From the NCBI RefSeq assembly GCF_000298195.1, contig NZ_BAHC01000125.1:99955-163954 (forward strand): DNA of 64,000 bases. Reading direction: 5' to 3'. The notes beneath the pieces are model-generated. The model did no database searches. It worked only from the letters and a program-made list of their open reading frames with translations, and was not told the DNA's origin. Position numbers and translations under genes: made by a program. The stretch comes from Gordonia rhizosphera NBRC 16068. GTDB taxonomy: Bacteria > Actinomycetota > Actinomycetes > Mycobacteriales > Mycobacteriaceae. Positions 8,387-16,525 of this stretch are shown here, in pieces; positions within the stretch are counted from its first letter, which is position 1, and every line of letters begins with the position of its first letter.

Positions 8387-8947
8387 GTGATCGAATCCGT
8401 GCTCTTCTGGATCAGTGCGCTGGTCGCGATCGTGTTCGGGGCACTGGTGTTCCGGGTCGACTCGATGGCGCGCGCCACCTACGCGTTGGCACTGTCGTTC
8501 ATCGCGGTCGGCGTCGCGGTGCTGACCCTGCGTCAGGACTTCATCGGCGTCATCACCATCCTGATGATGATCATGGAGATGGCGATCATGGCCGTGTTCA
8601 TGGTCTCCTACATGGGCATGAACCCGGCCCTGATGCCCATGGACATGACCCACGCGAAGCGTCCGGCCGCCGTCGTTGCCGGCACCGTGTTCGTGCTTCT
8701 GGGCGCGGCAGTGCTGCTCATCCCGTGGCCGGTCGTCGATTCCCGGACACCCGAGAACCTCACCGAACAACTCGGCGAGGCGCTGATGGGGTCGAAGATG
8801 CTCGTCATGCTGACGGTGAGCCCGATCCTGTTCGCGACCATCGTCGCCGCGGTGGTGATCGCGTTGCCGCGCGGCCGCTACGACCGATACGGCGAGAAGC
8901 TGCGCGACGCCCCCACCGACCCCGAGCCGGGAGGGGTGGGCCGATGA
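8387..8947 (+). CDS. nuoJ: NADH-quinone oxidoreductase subunit J (NuoJ)
   Basis: A 186-aa protein with five predicted helices. The NuoJ family core is recognisable in FIGVITILMMIMEMAIMAVF (residues about 47-66), the helix-3 region that changes conformation in complex I. GTG 8387 is chosen because GGAAAGGGG (8373-8381) lies 5 nt before it, while the in-frame GTG at 8381 overlaps that site. The gene sits between nuoH and nuoK with a 4-bp ATGA overlap to nuoK. Confidence 0.88.
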   Translation: MIESVLFWISALVAIVFGALVFRVDSMARATYALALSFIAVGVAVLTLRQDFIGVITILMMIMEMAIMAVFMVSYMGMNPALMPMDMTHAKRPAAVVAGTVFVLLGAAVLLIPWPVVDSRTPENLTEQLGEALMGSKMLVMLTVSPILFATIVAAVVIALPRGRYDRYGEKLRDAPTDPEPGGVGR

Positions 8948-9249
8948 CGCTCCAGTTGACGTTGCTCGTCGCCGTCGCGCTGTTCTCGATCGGCCTCTAC
9001 GGCGCGATCTCCCAACAGGTCGTGGTCATGGTGATGATGGGTATCGAACTCATGATCAACGGGGTGATCCTCGCCGCGGCCGCACTGTGGTGGTTCCTGT
9101 CCCCCACAGTGATCGACGGTCAGGTACTGCTGCTGGTGATCATCGCGGCGATGACCGTCGAGATGGCGATGGGCTTCGGCGTCGCCACCCTCATCCATCG
9201 CGCCCGGAAGTCCGACATGACCGACGACGCGACGGAGTTGCACGGATGA
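8944..9249 (+). CDS. nuoK: NADH-quinone oxidoreductase subunit K (NuoK)
   Basis: A 101-aa, three-helix subunit, the standard length. It shows the two conserved membrane glutamates of the MrpC/NuoK family: GIELMINGVILA (helix 2) and AMTVEMAMGF (helix 3). It starts with an ATGA overlap on nuoJ and ends with an ATGA overlap on nuoL. In complex I it forms the proton path next to NuoJ and NuoA. Confidence 0.93.
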   Translation: MTLQLTLLVAVALFSIGLYGAISQQVVVMVMMGIELMINGVILAAAALWWFLSPTVIDGQVLLLVIIAAMTVEMAMGFGVATLIHRARKSDMTDDATELHG

Positions 9250-11075
9250 CCGCCGCGCTGATCGTCGCAATCGGGTTGCCCGCCGTCGTGGGCGCCCTGC
9301 TGCTCGTCGCCCGCCCCCGCATCGAACCCGCCGCGGCCGCAATCGGTGTCGGCACCGGCGCGGTCACCGTGGTAGCCGCGATCGTCGCGGCCGTCGGACA
9401 CGCCGAGCTGTCGGTGCCGTTCCTGCGTGCCGACGGGGCCGGCGACGTGGTGCTGAGAGTGGACGACCTCGCGGCGCCGATGCTGCCCACCGTGGCAGCG
9501 ATCGCGCTCGCCGCGCTCGTCTTCGCGACCGGTGACCGCACCCGTCCGGCAGCCCGCTTCCACGGTCTGATGTTGTTGTTCGTCACCGCGGTCGTCGTCA
9601 CGGTCACCTCCACCGATCTCGCGGTGCTGCTGTTCGCCTGGGAGATCATGGGTGTGACGTCGTATGCGCTCATCGGATTCCGCTGGCGGGACAGCTACCG
9701 CGTGGAGAGCGGACTCGTCGCGTTCGTCGTCACCCGCAGCGGCGACCTCGGTCTCTACCTCGCCGCCGGGATTGCCGTCGCCGCCGGCGTCGGATGGGAT
9801 TTCGCGGCGTTGCCCGATGCCGGCGGCCCGTGGCTGACGGTCATCGCCGCGGGTGTGCTCGCCGCAGGCCTGGGCAAAGCGGCGCAGCTGCCGTTCTCGT
9901 TCTGGATCTCGCGGGCCATGTCGGGTCCGAGCGCGGTCAGTGCGCTGCTGCACTCGGCGGCGATGGTCGCGATGGGCGGATATCTGCTGTTGCGGATGGA
10001 ACCCGTACTGGCCGCCACGGATTGGGCACCATCGGTCACCGCCTGGGTGGGGGCGGTGACGGCGATCGTGCTCGGGGTGGTCGCGCTCGGGCAGACCGAC
10101 GTCAAACAGCTGCTGGCCGCATCCACGTCGGCGCAGCTGGGGTTCGTCGTGCTCGCCGCCGGTGCCGGGTCGGCGACCGGCGGCACACTGCAGCTGATCG
10201 CACACGCCGCGACCAAGGCGCTGCTGTTCTTCGCCGCCGGGGCGTGGCTGAGCGCGGTCGGCACCAAGAAGCTCGACGAGCTGCGCGGTGTCGGACGGCG
10301 GTGGCCGGTGGTCGGATTCGCCGCCACCGCCGGCGCGCTCACCCTCGCCGGTATCCCGCCGCTGTCGCTGTGGGCAGCCAAGGACACCGTGCTGGCCGCC
10401 GCCCTCGAGCAGAGCCCAGTGCTCTACGTCGCCGGTCTCGTCGGCGCGGTACTCGCGGCCGCATACTCGGGCCGGTTGATCGCCGTGCTGTGGCAGCACG
10501 ACCCGCCGGAGCCGGTGACCGATCCCGAGGAGGCACCGACGGGACGGATCGATGTGCGCGCGGTGGTGCCGATGGTGGTGCTCGCGGTGGCCGCGGTCTT
10601 CCTCGGCGTGCTCGCGCTACCCGGGGTCCGGTCCACGTTGGGGCTCTCCGGTGACGTGTCGCCCACCGGCGCGGAACTGGCCGTGTCGGGGGTGCTCGCG
10701 GTGCTCGTCGCGGTGGTCGCGATCCTGCGCCCGCCCGCCCCCTGGCCCGTCGCGCACCGATGGTTCGCGATGGAGCAGATCGCCCGCCGCGGCATCGCCG
10801 TCCCGACGATGGTCCTCGCGGCGAAGGTGGCGACCGTCGACGACCTGCTCGCCCGCGGCGTCGACGGTAGTGCGACCGCTCTGCGTCGTCTCACCGAGAT
10901 CACCGCGCGTGCCGACGACATCGGAGTCGCCGGGTCGGTCCGCGGCATCGCCGATGGCGCCGGCCGGCTCGGCGCCCTCGCCCGCCGCAGCCAGACCGGA
11001 CGTCTGCACCAGTACTACCTGGCCGCCGTCGCGCTGCTTGCCCTGGCAGTCGCGCTGATCCTGATTCCGAGCTGA
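9246..11075 (+). CDS. nuoL: NADH-quinone oxidoreductase subunit L (NuoL)
   Basis: A 609-aa antiporter-like subunit. The conserved core appears as LLFAWEIMGVTSYALIGF (acidic residue of helix 5), then GLGKAAQLPFSFWISRAMSGPSAVSALLHSAAMVAMGGYLL with the channel lysine and His residues, and DVKQLLAASTSAQLGFVVLA (channel Lys region). The C-terminal part is reduced compared with the long lateral helix of canonical NuoL. This is a visible difference in length only; whether the helix exists needs modelling. It overlaps nuoK by ATGA and is 3 nt from nuoM. Confidence 0.92.
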   Translation: MTAALIVAIGLPAVVGALLLVARPRIEPAAAAIGVGTGAVTVVAAIVAAVGHAELSVPFLRADGAGDVVLRVDDLAAPMLPTVAAIALAALVFATGDRTRPAARFHGLMLLFVTAVVVTVTSTDLAVLLFAWEIMGVTSYALIGFRWRDSYRVESGLVAFVVTRSGDLGLYLAAGIAVAAGVGWDFAALPDAGGPWLTVIAAGVLAAGLGKAAQLPFSFWISRAMSGPSAVSALLHSAAMVAMGGYLLLRMEPVLAATDWAPSVTAWVGAVTAIVLGVVALGQTDVKQLLAASTSAQLGFVVLAAGAGSATGGTLQLIAHAATKALLFFAAGAWLSAVGTKKLDELRGVGRRWPVVGFAATAGALTLAGIPPLSLWAAKDTVLAAALEQSPVLYVAGLVGAVLAAAYSGRLIAVLWQHDPPEPVTDPEEAPTGRIDVRAVVPMVVLAVAAVFLGVLALPGVRSTLGLSGDVSPTGAELAVSGVLAVLVAVVAILRPPAPWPVAHRWFAMEQIARRGIAVPTMVLAAKVATVDDLLARGVDGSATALRRLTEITARADDIGVAGSVRGIADGAGRLGALARRSQTGRLHQYYLAAVALLALAVALILIPS

Positions 11076-11078
11076 AAC

Positions 11079-12563
11079 ATGCTGAGCATCATCATCTTTC
11101 TGCCCCTGGCCATCGCCGCGCTACTCGCGGCGACACCCCGCATTCCCCCGCGTGCCGCGACCGTGATCTGGTTGGCCACCACCGTGGTCGAGCTCGCACT
11201 CACCGTCGTCGTGTGGCTCTCCGGACCGGTACCGGCCGGCGAACTCGGCTGGGAGGAACAACTCGACTGGATGCCCGGCGTCGGCGCGAGCTATCACCTC
11301 GGCGTCGACGGGTTCTCCATCCCGCTGCTGCTGCTCACCGCGGTCGTGTTCGTGGCCGTCGCGGCGTGGTCGCTGCCCGACCGCGACCGGCCCCGCGCGC
11401 AGGCGGCACTGTTCCTGTTTCTGCAGACCACCGTCGTCGGCACGTTCGCCGCCCAGGACCTCATCCTGTTCTTCGTCTTCTTCGACCTGTCGATCGTCGG
11501 CATGTACTTCGTGATCGCCGGTTGGGGCCACGGCGACCGACGACGCTCCGCGTTGCGGTTCTTCCTCTACACCTTCCTCGGGTCGCTGGCACTGCTGATC
11601 GGCTTCATCGGCCTGTATCTGGGCGCCGACCCGCACAGCTTCGACATCGTCGCGTTGCTGCGCAGCGGAACCCACACCGCGGCACCGGGTGTCGCGCTCG
11701 CGGTGCTGGTGGCGATCGCGATCGGTCTGGCGGTGAAGACGCCGACGGTGCCGTTCCACTCCTGGCTGCCGCCGGCGCACACCGATGCCCCGACGATCGG
11801 TTCGGTCGTCCTCGCGGCGCTGCTGCTGAAACTGGGCACCTACGGCTTCGTGCGGGTGGCGATGCCCCTGCTGCCCGGGGCGTGGCGCGATGCGGCGCCG
11901 GTCATCGTCATCGTCGGCATCGCGTCGGTGCTGATCGGTGCGCTGCTGGCGATGGCCCAGTCAAACGTCAAGCGTCTCATCGCGTTCACCTCGATCAACC
12001 ACATGGGTTACATCGTGCTCGCGTTGGGTGCGGCCGGCCTGGCCGGCGCCGACGCCACCGCGCAGCGGCTGGCGATCACCGGGGCGACCGTGCAGATGGT
12101 GTCGCACGGCCTGATCACCGGTGCGCTGTTCTTCCTCGCCGGCATCCTGCGTGACCGCGCCGACAGCTACGAGCTCGACGATTTCGGCGGTCTGGCCGCG
12201 ACGGCGCCACGGTTCGCCGCCCTTTTCGGGGTGGCCGCGTTCGCGTCGCTGGGTATCCCCGGGTTCAGCGGATTCATCGCCGAGTTCCAGATCTTCGCCG
12301 GATCGATCGGCGCAGCACCGATCACCGCAATCGCGCTGCTCGGCATCCTGATCACCGCGGCTCTGCTCCTGCACGTCCTGCAACGCCTGCTCACCGGTCC
12401 CACCACCACGCGCGCACAGGGTTTCACCGATTTGAGCGGGCGGGAAACCGCGGTCATCGGCGGGTTGCTGGGCCTGTCGCTGCTGATCGGTGTGATCCCG
12501 GGACCGTTGTTGTCCATGATCGAGCCGGCCGCCACGCATCTCGGCGCGATCCTGGGTGGGTGA
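11079..12563 (+). CDS. nuoM: NADH-quinone oxidoreductase subunit M (NuoM)
   Basis: A 494-aa antiporter-like subunit. Family motifs are LGVDGFSIPLLLLTA, LILFFVFFDLSIVGMYF (in place of the usual FWEL acidic site, here FFDLS with Asp), VKTPTVPFHSWLPPAHTDAP (the invariant channel Lys and PxHxWLPxAHxxAP), and NVKRLIAFTSINHMGYIVLA (SxxHMG). These define MrpD/NuoM proteins that conduct protons through the membrane arm. It continues the operon, and nuoN starts 5 nt after its stop. Confidence 0.92.
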   Translation: MLSIIIFLPLAIAALLAATPRIPPRAATVIWLATTVVELALTVVVWLSGPVPAGELGWEEQLDWMPGVGASYHLGVDGFSIPLLLLTAVVFVAVAAWSLPDRDRPRAQAALFLFLQTTVVGTFAAQDLILFFVFFDLSIVGMYFVIAGWGHGDRRRSALRFFLYTFLGSLALLIGFIGLYLGADPHSFDIVALLRSGTHTAAPGVALAVLVAIAIGLAVKTPTVPFHSWLPPAHTDAPTIGSVVLAALLLKLGTYGFVRVAMPLLPGAWRDAAPVIVIVGIASVLIGALLAMAQSNVKRLIAFTSINHMGYIVLALGAAGLAGADATAQRLAITGATVQMVSHGLITGALFFLAGILRDRADSYELDDFGGLAATAPRFAALFGVAAFASLGIPGFSGFIAEFQIFAGSIGAAPITAIALLGILITAALLLHVLQRLLTGPTTTRAQGFTDLSGRETAVIGGLLGLSLLIGVIPGPLLSMIEPAATHLGAILGG

Positions 12564-12567
12564 GGGC

Positions 12568-14007
12568 ATGACCGGTGAGCTCGCCATGACCGGCGGCGTG
12601 TCCATGGGCTACGGCGCGCTGGTGCCAGAAGCGTTTCTGATGGGCGGGGCGATCCTCACGCTGCTGGTGGGTAGCTACCTCCCGCTGCGCAGGCAGCCGA
12701 TCGTCACCGTCGTCGCGGTCGCGGCAGCCATCGGTTCGGCCGTCGCCGCCGTCGTCGCGGTGGTAGCAGATCCGATGGCACGCACCGTGTTCGACGGCAC
12801 CTACGCGCTCGATGCCGCAAGCACGGTGATCCGGGTCGCGGCACCTTTGGCGACGACCGTCGTGCTGCTGCTGGCCCGCGCGGACCTGAACGGCTCACCG
12901 CGCGAGAGCGAGACGGTGACGCTGCTACTGCTGGCGACGTTGGGCACGGTGGTGCTGGCCGGTGCCCACGACGTGATGATCGTGATCACCGGCTATCTGC
13001 TGGCGACGGTGCCGCTCTACGCGCTGATCGGGTTGCGAACCGGACGCCTCGGGGCGGAGGCGTCCCTCAAGACATATCTGCTCGGCGCGCTTCTCGGGGT
13101 CACACTGATGTTCGGTGCCGCGGTGCTGGCCGCTGTGGGTGGTGGCACCGCGTACGCGCAGCTCACCGCTGGGCTCGGCGACGCCCCGAAGGCCGCGGTC
13201 GCGATCGGGTTCGTCGCGGTGCTCGCGGGTCTGCTGTTCAAGGTCGGAGCCGTGCCGGGCCACTTCTGGGTACCCGACGCCGCGCAGGGTGCGAGCGTGT
13301 CGGTGGCCGCATTCCTGACGACGGTGCCCAAACTCGGCGCGCTCGTGGCGGTGGCCCGGCTGGTGGCGCTGGTCGAACCCGTCCTGCGGGCCGATCTGGC
13401 GGTGGCCGCGTTCGCTGCGGCCACGATGGTGCTGGGCACCTTCGCGGCGTTCTGGCAGAACGACGTTCGGCGGCTGCTCGGCTGGTCGACGGTGTCGCAG
13501 GCCGGGTTCCTGCTCCTGCCCGCCGCGGCGATCGGCACCGCACCGAAAGCGCTTGCGCCGCTGTTGGTGTACGCGGTGTTCTACGCGATCACCAACCTCG
13601 CATTGTTCTCGACGGTGGCGGCGTTGCCGGACCGTCGAGAGATCCCGGACTGGCGCTCCGCCGGCGCCCGGCATCCGGTGCTGGTCGGCGTGGTGATCGC
13701 CGGGCTGCTCAGCATCGTCGGTACCCCACCGACGTTGGTGTTCGTCGGCAAGATCTCCGCGTTCACCGCCGCGGCGGCCGCCGGGCTCGTGTGGCTCGTG
13801 GTGGTCGCCGTGGTCGCGTCGGTCGCGTCGCTGTTCTACGCGCTGCGCTGGATCGCGCCGACCGTCCGGCGCGCCGACGCGGACAGCACCGACGACCGTG
13901 CCGTGCCGCTGCCGGCCGTTGTCGCGCTGACGCTCGGTGTGCTCGTCGTCGCGGGTGGTGTCGCGGCAATCCCGATTCTGGCGGCGGATCTGACGCTGGC
14001 CGCATGA
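12568..14007 (+). CDS. nuoN: NADH-quinone oxidoreductase subunit N (NuoN)
   Basis: A 479-aa antiporter-like subunit with NuoN features: a helical LIGLRTGRLGAEASLKTYLLGA segment (residues about 153-174), GLLFKVGAVPGHFWVPDAAQGAS carrying the channel Lys and PxHxWxPDxxxGA, and NDVRRLLGWSTVSQAGFLLLPAAA. ATG 12568 is preferred to the upstream in-frame GTG 12556 because a GGTGGGTGAGGG stretch just upstream can serve as ribosome-binding site. It is the last gene of the nuo-like operon, which contains A, H, J, K, L, M, N but no B, C, D, E, F, G or I with intact cofactor motifs. Confidence 0.9.
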   Translation: MTGELAMTGGVSMGYGALVPEAFLMGGAILTLLVGSYLPLRRQPIVTVVAVAAAIGSAVAAVVAVVADPMARTVFDGTYALDAASTVIRVAAPLATTVVLLLARADLNGSPRESETVTLLLLATLGTVVLAGAHDVMIVITGYLLATVPLYALIGLRTGRLGAEASLKTYLLGALLGVTLMFGAAVLAAVGGGTAYAQLTAGLGDAPKAAVAIGFVAVLAGLLFKVGAVPGHFWVPDAAQGASVSVAAFLTTVPKLGALVAVARLVALVEPVLRADLAVAAFAAATMVLGTFAAFWQNDVRRLLGWSTVSQAGFLLLPAAAIGTAPKALAPLLVYAVFYAITNLALFSTVAALPDRREIPDWRSAGARHPVLVGVVIAGLLSIVGTPPTLVFVGKISAFTAAAAAGLVWLVVVAVVASVASLFYALRWIAPTVRRADADSTDDRAVPLPAVVALTLGVLVVAGGVAAIPILAADLTLAA

Positions 14008-14066
14008 CCGGGTGATCGGTCTTCCGCCGAGGGCAAGTGTCCGTCGAGATCGGAGGACCTCGACCC

Positions 14067-14576
14067 TCACAGCACCTGGTTGCCGTACATCTCCCCCAGC
14101 GGGTCGGCGATCAACTCGAGGCGGGCACCGTTGGGATCGCGGAAGTACAGCGATACCTCACTGTGCTCGACGAGCTCGACGCCGGCCTCGATCAGCTTGT
14201 CGCGCAACCTCTCCCACTTCTCCGGGGCGACGCTGATCGCGATGTGATGGAGTCCGCCGAGGACCTCCTGATAGGAGCCGACATCCAGACCGGGGAAGTC
14301 GAAGAACGCCAACAGATTGCTGTTGCCGATGTCGAAGAAGAAGTGCGTCGACCCCGGATAGTCCCGGTTCTCGATCATCTCGGTCAGGGGGAACTCGAGC
14401 AGCCCCTGATAGAAGCGGACCGTCTGCTCGACGTCGCTGCTCACCAGCGCGGTGTGATGCAGCCCGCGGGCCGACGACGCGGGACGCTCGCCGGGCGCGA
14501 GGAGGTACTGATCGCGCAGCCGGTCGCGTTGTTCGGCGAACCGCCGCGACCGTTCGACCTCTGACGCCTCGCTCAT
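14067..14576 (-). CDS. VOC-superfamily (glyoxalase/dioxygenase fold) protein
   Basis: A 169-aa protein with two beta-alpha-beta-beta-beta modules. Probable metal ligands are the first His in GLHHTALVSSD, the His in GLHHIAISV and the Glu in ARLELIADP, the 2-His-1-Glu arrangement of glyoxalase I/extradiol dioxygenase-type VOC enzymes. The reaction is not identifiable. ATG 14576 is chosen because GGAAGGAAC lies just upstream; a longer frame to 14621 lacks such a site. It is convergent with nuoN and follows the dehydrogenase gene on the same strand after 66 nt. Confidence 0.8.
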   Translation of the reverse strand: MSEASEVERSRRFAEQRDRLRDQYLLAPGERPASSARGLHHTALVSSDVEQTVRFYQGLLEFPLTEMIENRDYPGSTHFFFDIGNSNLLAFFDFPGLDVGSYQEVLGGLHHIAISVAPEKWERLRDKLIEAGVELVEHSEVSLYFRDPNGARLELIADPLGEMYGNQVL

Positions 14577-14642
14577 GGGTTGTTCCTTCCGTGTGAGGTG
14601 GGCACCACCCATGATCACCACGGGACCGACCCCCGGACAACC

Positions 14643-15710
14643 CTAGGGCGCACGAAAGTACGGCCGGTACTTTCGATTGGCCTCGACGATCTCCTTCGCC
14701 ATCGACAGCGCCACGCTGACCACGTCAGTACCGGCCGTCGTGGAGCGGTTCAGGACTTCGCGGGCGGTGTCGGCGATGGCATCGACGCGTTCCTCGAGGC
14801 CGCGCGCATCGTCGCGGAGTTCGGCCTCCACCGCGATGAGCCCACCGGCGTTGGCGACGAAGTCGGGGACGTGGACGATGCCGCGCTCGCGGAGATCCCG
14901 GGCGAGGCTCGCGGCGCTCAGCACGTTGTTCGCCGCGCCGACCAGCGCGGTCGTACGCAGCCGGGGCAGCGTCTGGTCGTCGACGACCCCGCCGCCCGCA
15001 CATGGCGCCAGCACATCGACCTCCGCCGACAGGACATCGGCCAGGTCGACTCCGGTGATCCCGAACTCGTCGACGGCACGCTGCACCCGGGCCGGATCGA
15101 TGTCTGCCCCGAGCACCTCGGCACCCTGACCGGTCAGCATCGCGGCGACGTGCAGCCCCACGTTGCCCAGGCCCTGGATCGCCACGCGGCTGCCGGAAAT
15201 GGTCCTTCCGTCGCATGCCTCGAGGGCGACCTCGATACTGCGCACGACACCCCGGGCGGTGTAGTAGGACGGATCGCCGCGCTGGGCCGCCACCACCGGG
15301 ACATGACGTCCGATCAGTTCCAGGTCACGCACAGACGTTCCCATGTCGAGGGCGGGAATGTAGCGACCATTCAGCGCCGCAATGTATTTGGCGTGTGCGA
15401 TCAGGACCTCGTCGCGATTGGCCACCCGGGGATCGGCGTTGATGACGCTCTTGCCGCCACCGAGCGGCACTCCGGCGAGCGCCGATTTGTAAGTCATGGC
15501 CTGCGCGAGGTTCAGCGCATCCGCACGTGCCGCGGCACGCGACGGATAGTGCCGCATCCGCACGCCGCCCAGCGAGGGTCCGAGCGTCGTATCATGCACG
15601 GCGATAACCGATTCGAGTCCGACTTCGGGGTCCCGACACAACACGACCTGTTCGAAGTCACGGTCATGGAGTTCGGTCTGCAGATCAACAGTGGCAGTGG
15701 TTGTCGTCAT
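14643..15710 (-). CDS. Leu/Phe/Val-type amino-acid dehydrogenase
   Basis: A 355-aa Glu/Leu/Phe/Val dehydrogenase-family enzyme. Catalytic landmarks are the substrate-binding GGVRMRHYP, the lysine-bearing GVPLGGGKSVI (catalytic Lys), the DMGTSVRDL segment with its conserved Asp, and the Rossmann motif QGLGNVGLHVA. It deaminates a branched or aromatic L-amino acid to the 2-oxo acid with NAD(P)+. The length fits leucine/phenylalanine dehydrogenases rather than glutamate dehydrogenases. It is divergent from an Lrp/AsnC regulator, the typical arrangement for control of amino-acid catabolism. Confidence 0.88.
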   Translation of the reverse strand: MTTTTATVDLQTELHDRDFEQVVLCRDPEVGLESVIAVHDTTLGPSLGGVRMRHYPSRAAARADALNLAQAMTYKSALAGVPLGGGKSVINADPRVANRDEVLIAHAKYIAALNGRYIPALDMGTSVRDLELIGRHVPVVAAQRGDPSYYTARGVVRSIEVALEACDGRTISGSRVAIQGLGNVGLHVAAMLTGQGAEVLGADIDPARVQRAVDEFGITGVDLADVLSAEVDVLAPCAGGGVVDDQTLPRLRTTALVGAANNVLSAASLARDLRERGIVHVPDFVANAGGLIAVEAELRDDARGLEERVDAIADTAREVLNRSTTAGTDVVSVALSMAKEIVEANRKYRPYFRAP

Positions 15711-15821
15711 GGCGCAGGACGCTATTGCCGGCCCGACGACCTACACAAGGACTTGGCGCCAACTCGTACCGGCTACGCAAAACCTTGTCGCGAACTCGGC
15801 GATTTCGATAGATTATTGCGT

Positions 15822-16256
15822 ATGGTCGAGCTCGATGACGTCGATCTGGCCTTGCTCGCGCTGCTGTCCGAGGACGGTCGCGCGACCTTCTCGGATCTGG
15901 CCTCCCGCGTCAACCTGTCGGTGGCCGCCACCAAACGACGGGTCGACCGCCTGCGCGCCCAACAGGTGATCACCGGATTCACCGCGACGATCGACCAGAC
16001 CGCGCTCGGCTGGTCGGTCGAGGCGTTCACCGAGGTCCGCTACGTGGGCACCTCGCAGCCGGAGGAGATGATGCAGGCGATGACCGAGATACCCGAGGTC
16101 GAGGCCGTCTACACCATCGCCGGTGATCCCGACATGCTGGTCAAGGTACGAGCGCGCGACCACAGCCATCTGCAACAGGTCATCAATCACCTCCGACGTG
16201 GCGGCAAGGCGACCGGCACCAAGACCATGATCGTGCTGGGGTCCTGGCACCGGTGA
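15822..16256 (+). CDS. Lrp/AsnC-family transcriptional regulator
   Basis: A 144-aa regulator: N-terminal winged helix-turn-helix (LLALLSEDGRATFSDLASRV then SVAATKRRVDRL), then a RAM/AsnC effector domain (VEAVYTIAGDPDMLVKVRARD). It diverges from the amino-acid dehydrogenase with 111 nt between starts, and probably senses an amino acid to control that gene and itself. ATG 15822 gives the standard length; the upstream extension lacks family similarity. The spacer contains TTTCGATAGATTATTGCGTATG just before the start, an AT-rich promoter-like stretch. Confidence 0.9.
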   Translation: MVELDDVDLALLALLSEDGRATFSDLASRVNLSVAATKRRVDRLRAQQVITGFTATIDQTALGWSVEAFTEVRYVGTSQPEEMMQAMTEIPEVEAVYTIAGDPDMLVKVRARDHSHLQQVINHLRRGGKATGTKTMIVLGSWHR

Positions 16257-16525
16257 CACCCCACGGTGGCCACCTCCGGACGCAAAGAACCTGTCGCTGA
16301 CGGCCGAAAGAGCGAGATACTTTGCGTCTTCGACCGATGCTCGCACTTTTCCCTCGCGTGTCCCAGATCACACTGGTTGCATGGCGGGCACTGCCGACAC
16401 TCGACTGTCGGGCCCCGGCACAGCCCGCGGACACCGATCCCGCACGCCCGGACAGACCGCCACAAGCGTGAGCATCGGCAGCCAGATACGCACTACGCGT
16501 GTCGAACTCGCACGAAGGAGACAGA

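Noticed and set aside
9120..10499. A 459-codon minus-strand open frame opposite nuoL
   Set aside because: Shadow of the clearly real nuoL; low-complexity Arg/Gly/Asp composition and no ribosome-binding site.
16257..16525. Possible small genes upstream of the APC permease (starts near 16266 and 16381)
   Set aside because: Both frames run into the permease gene in other frames and show no recognisable sequence or ribosome-binding site; treated as leader/promoter.
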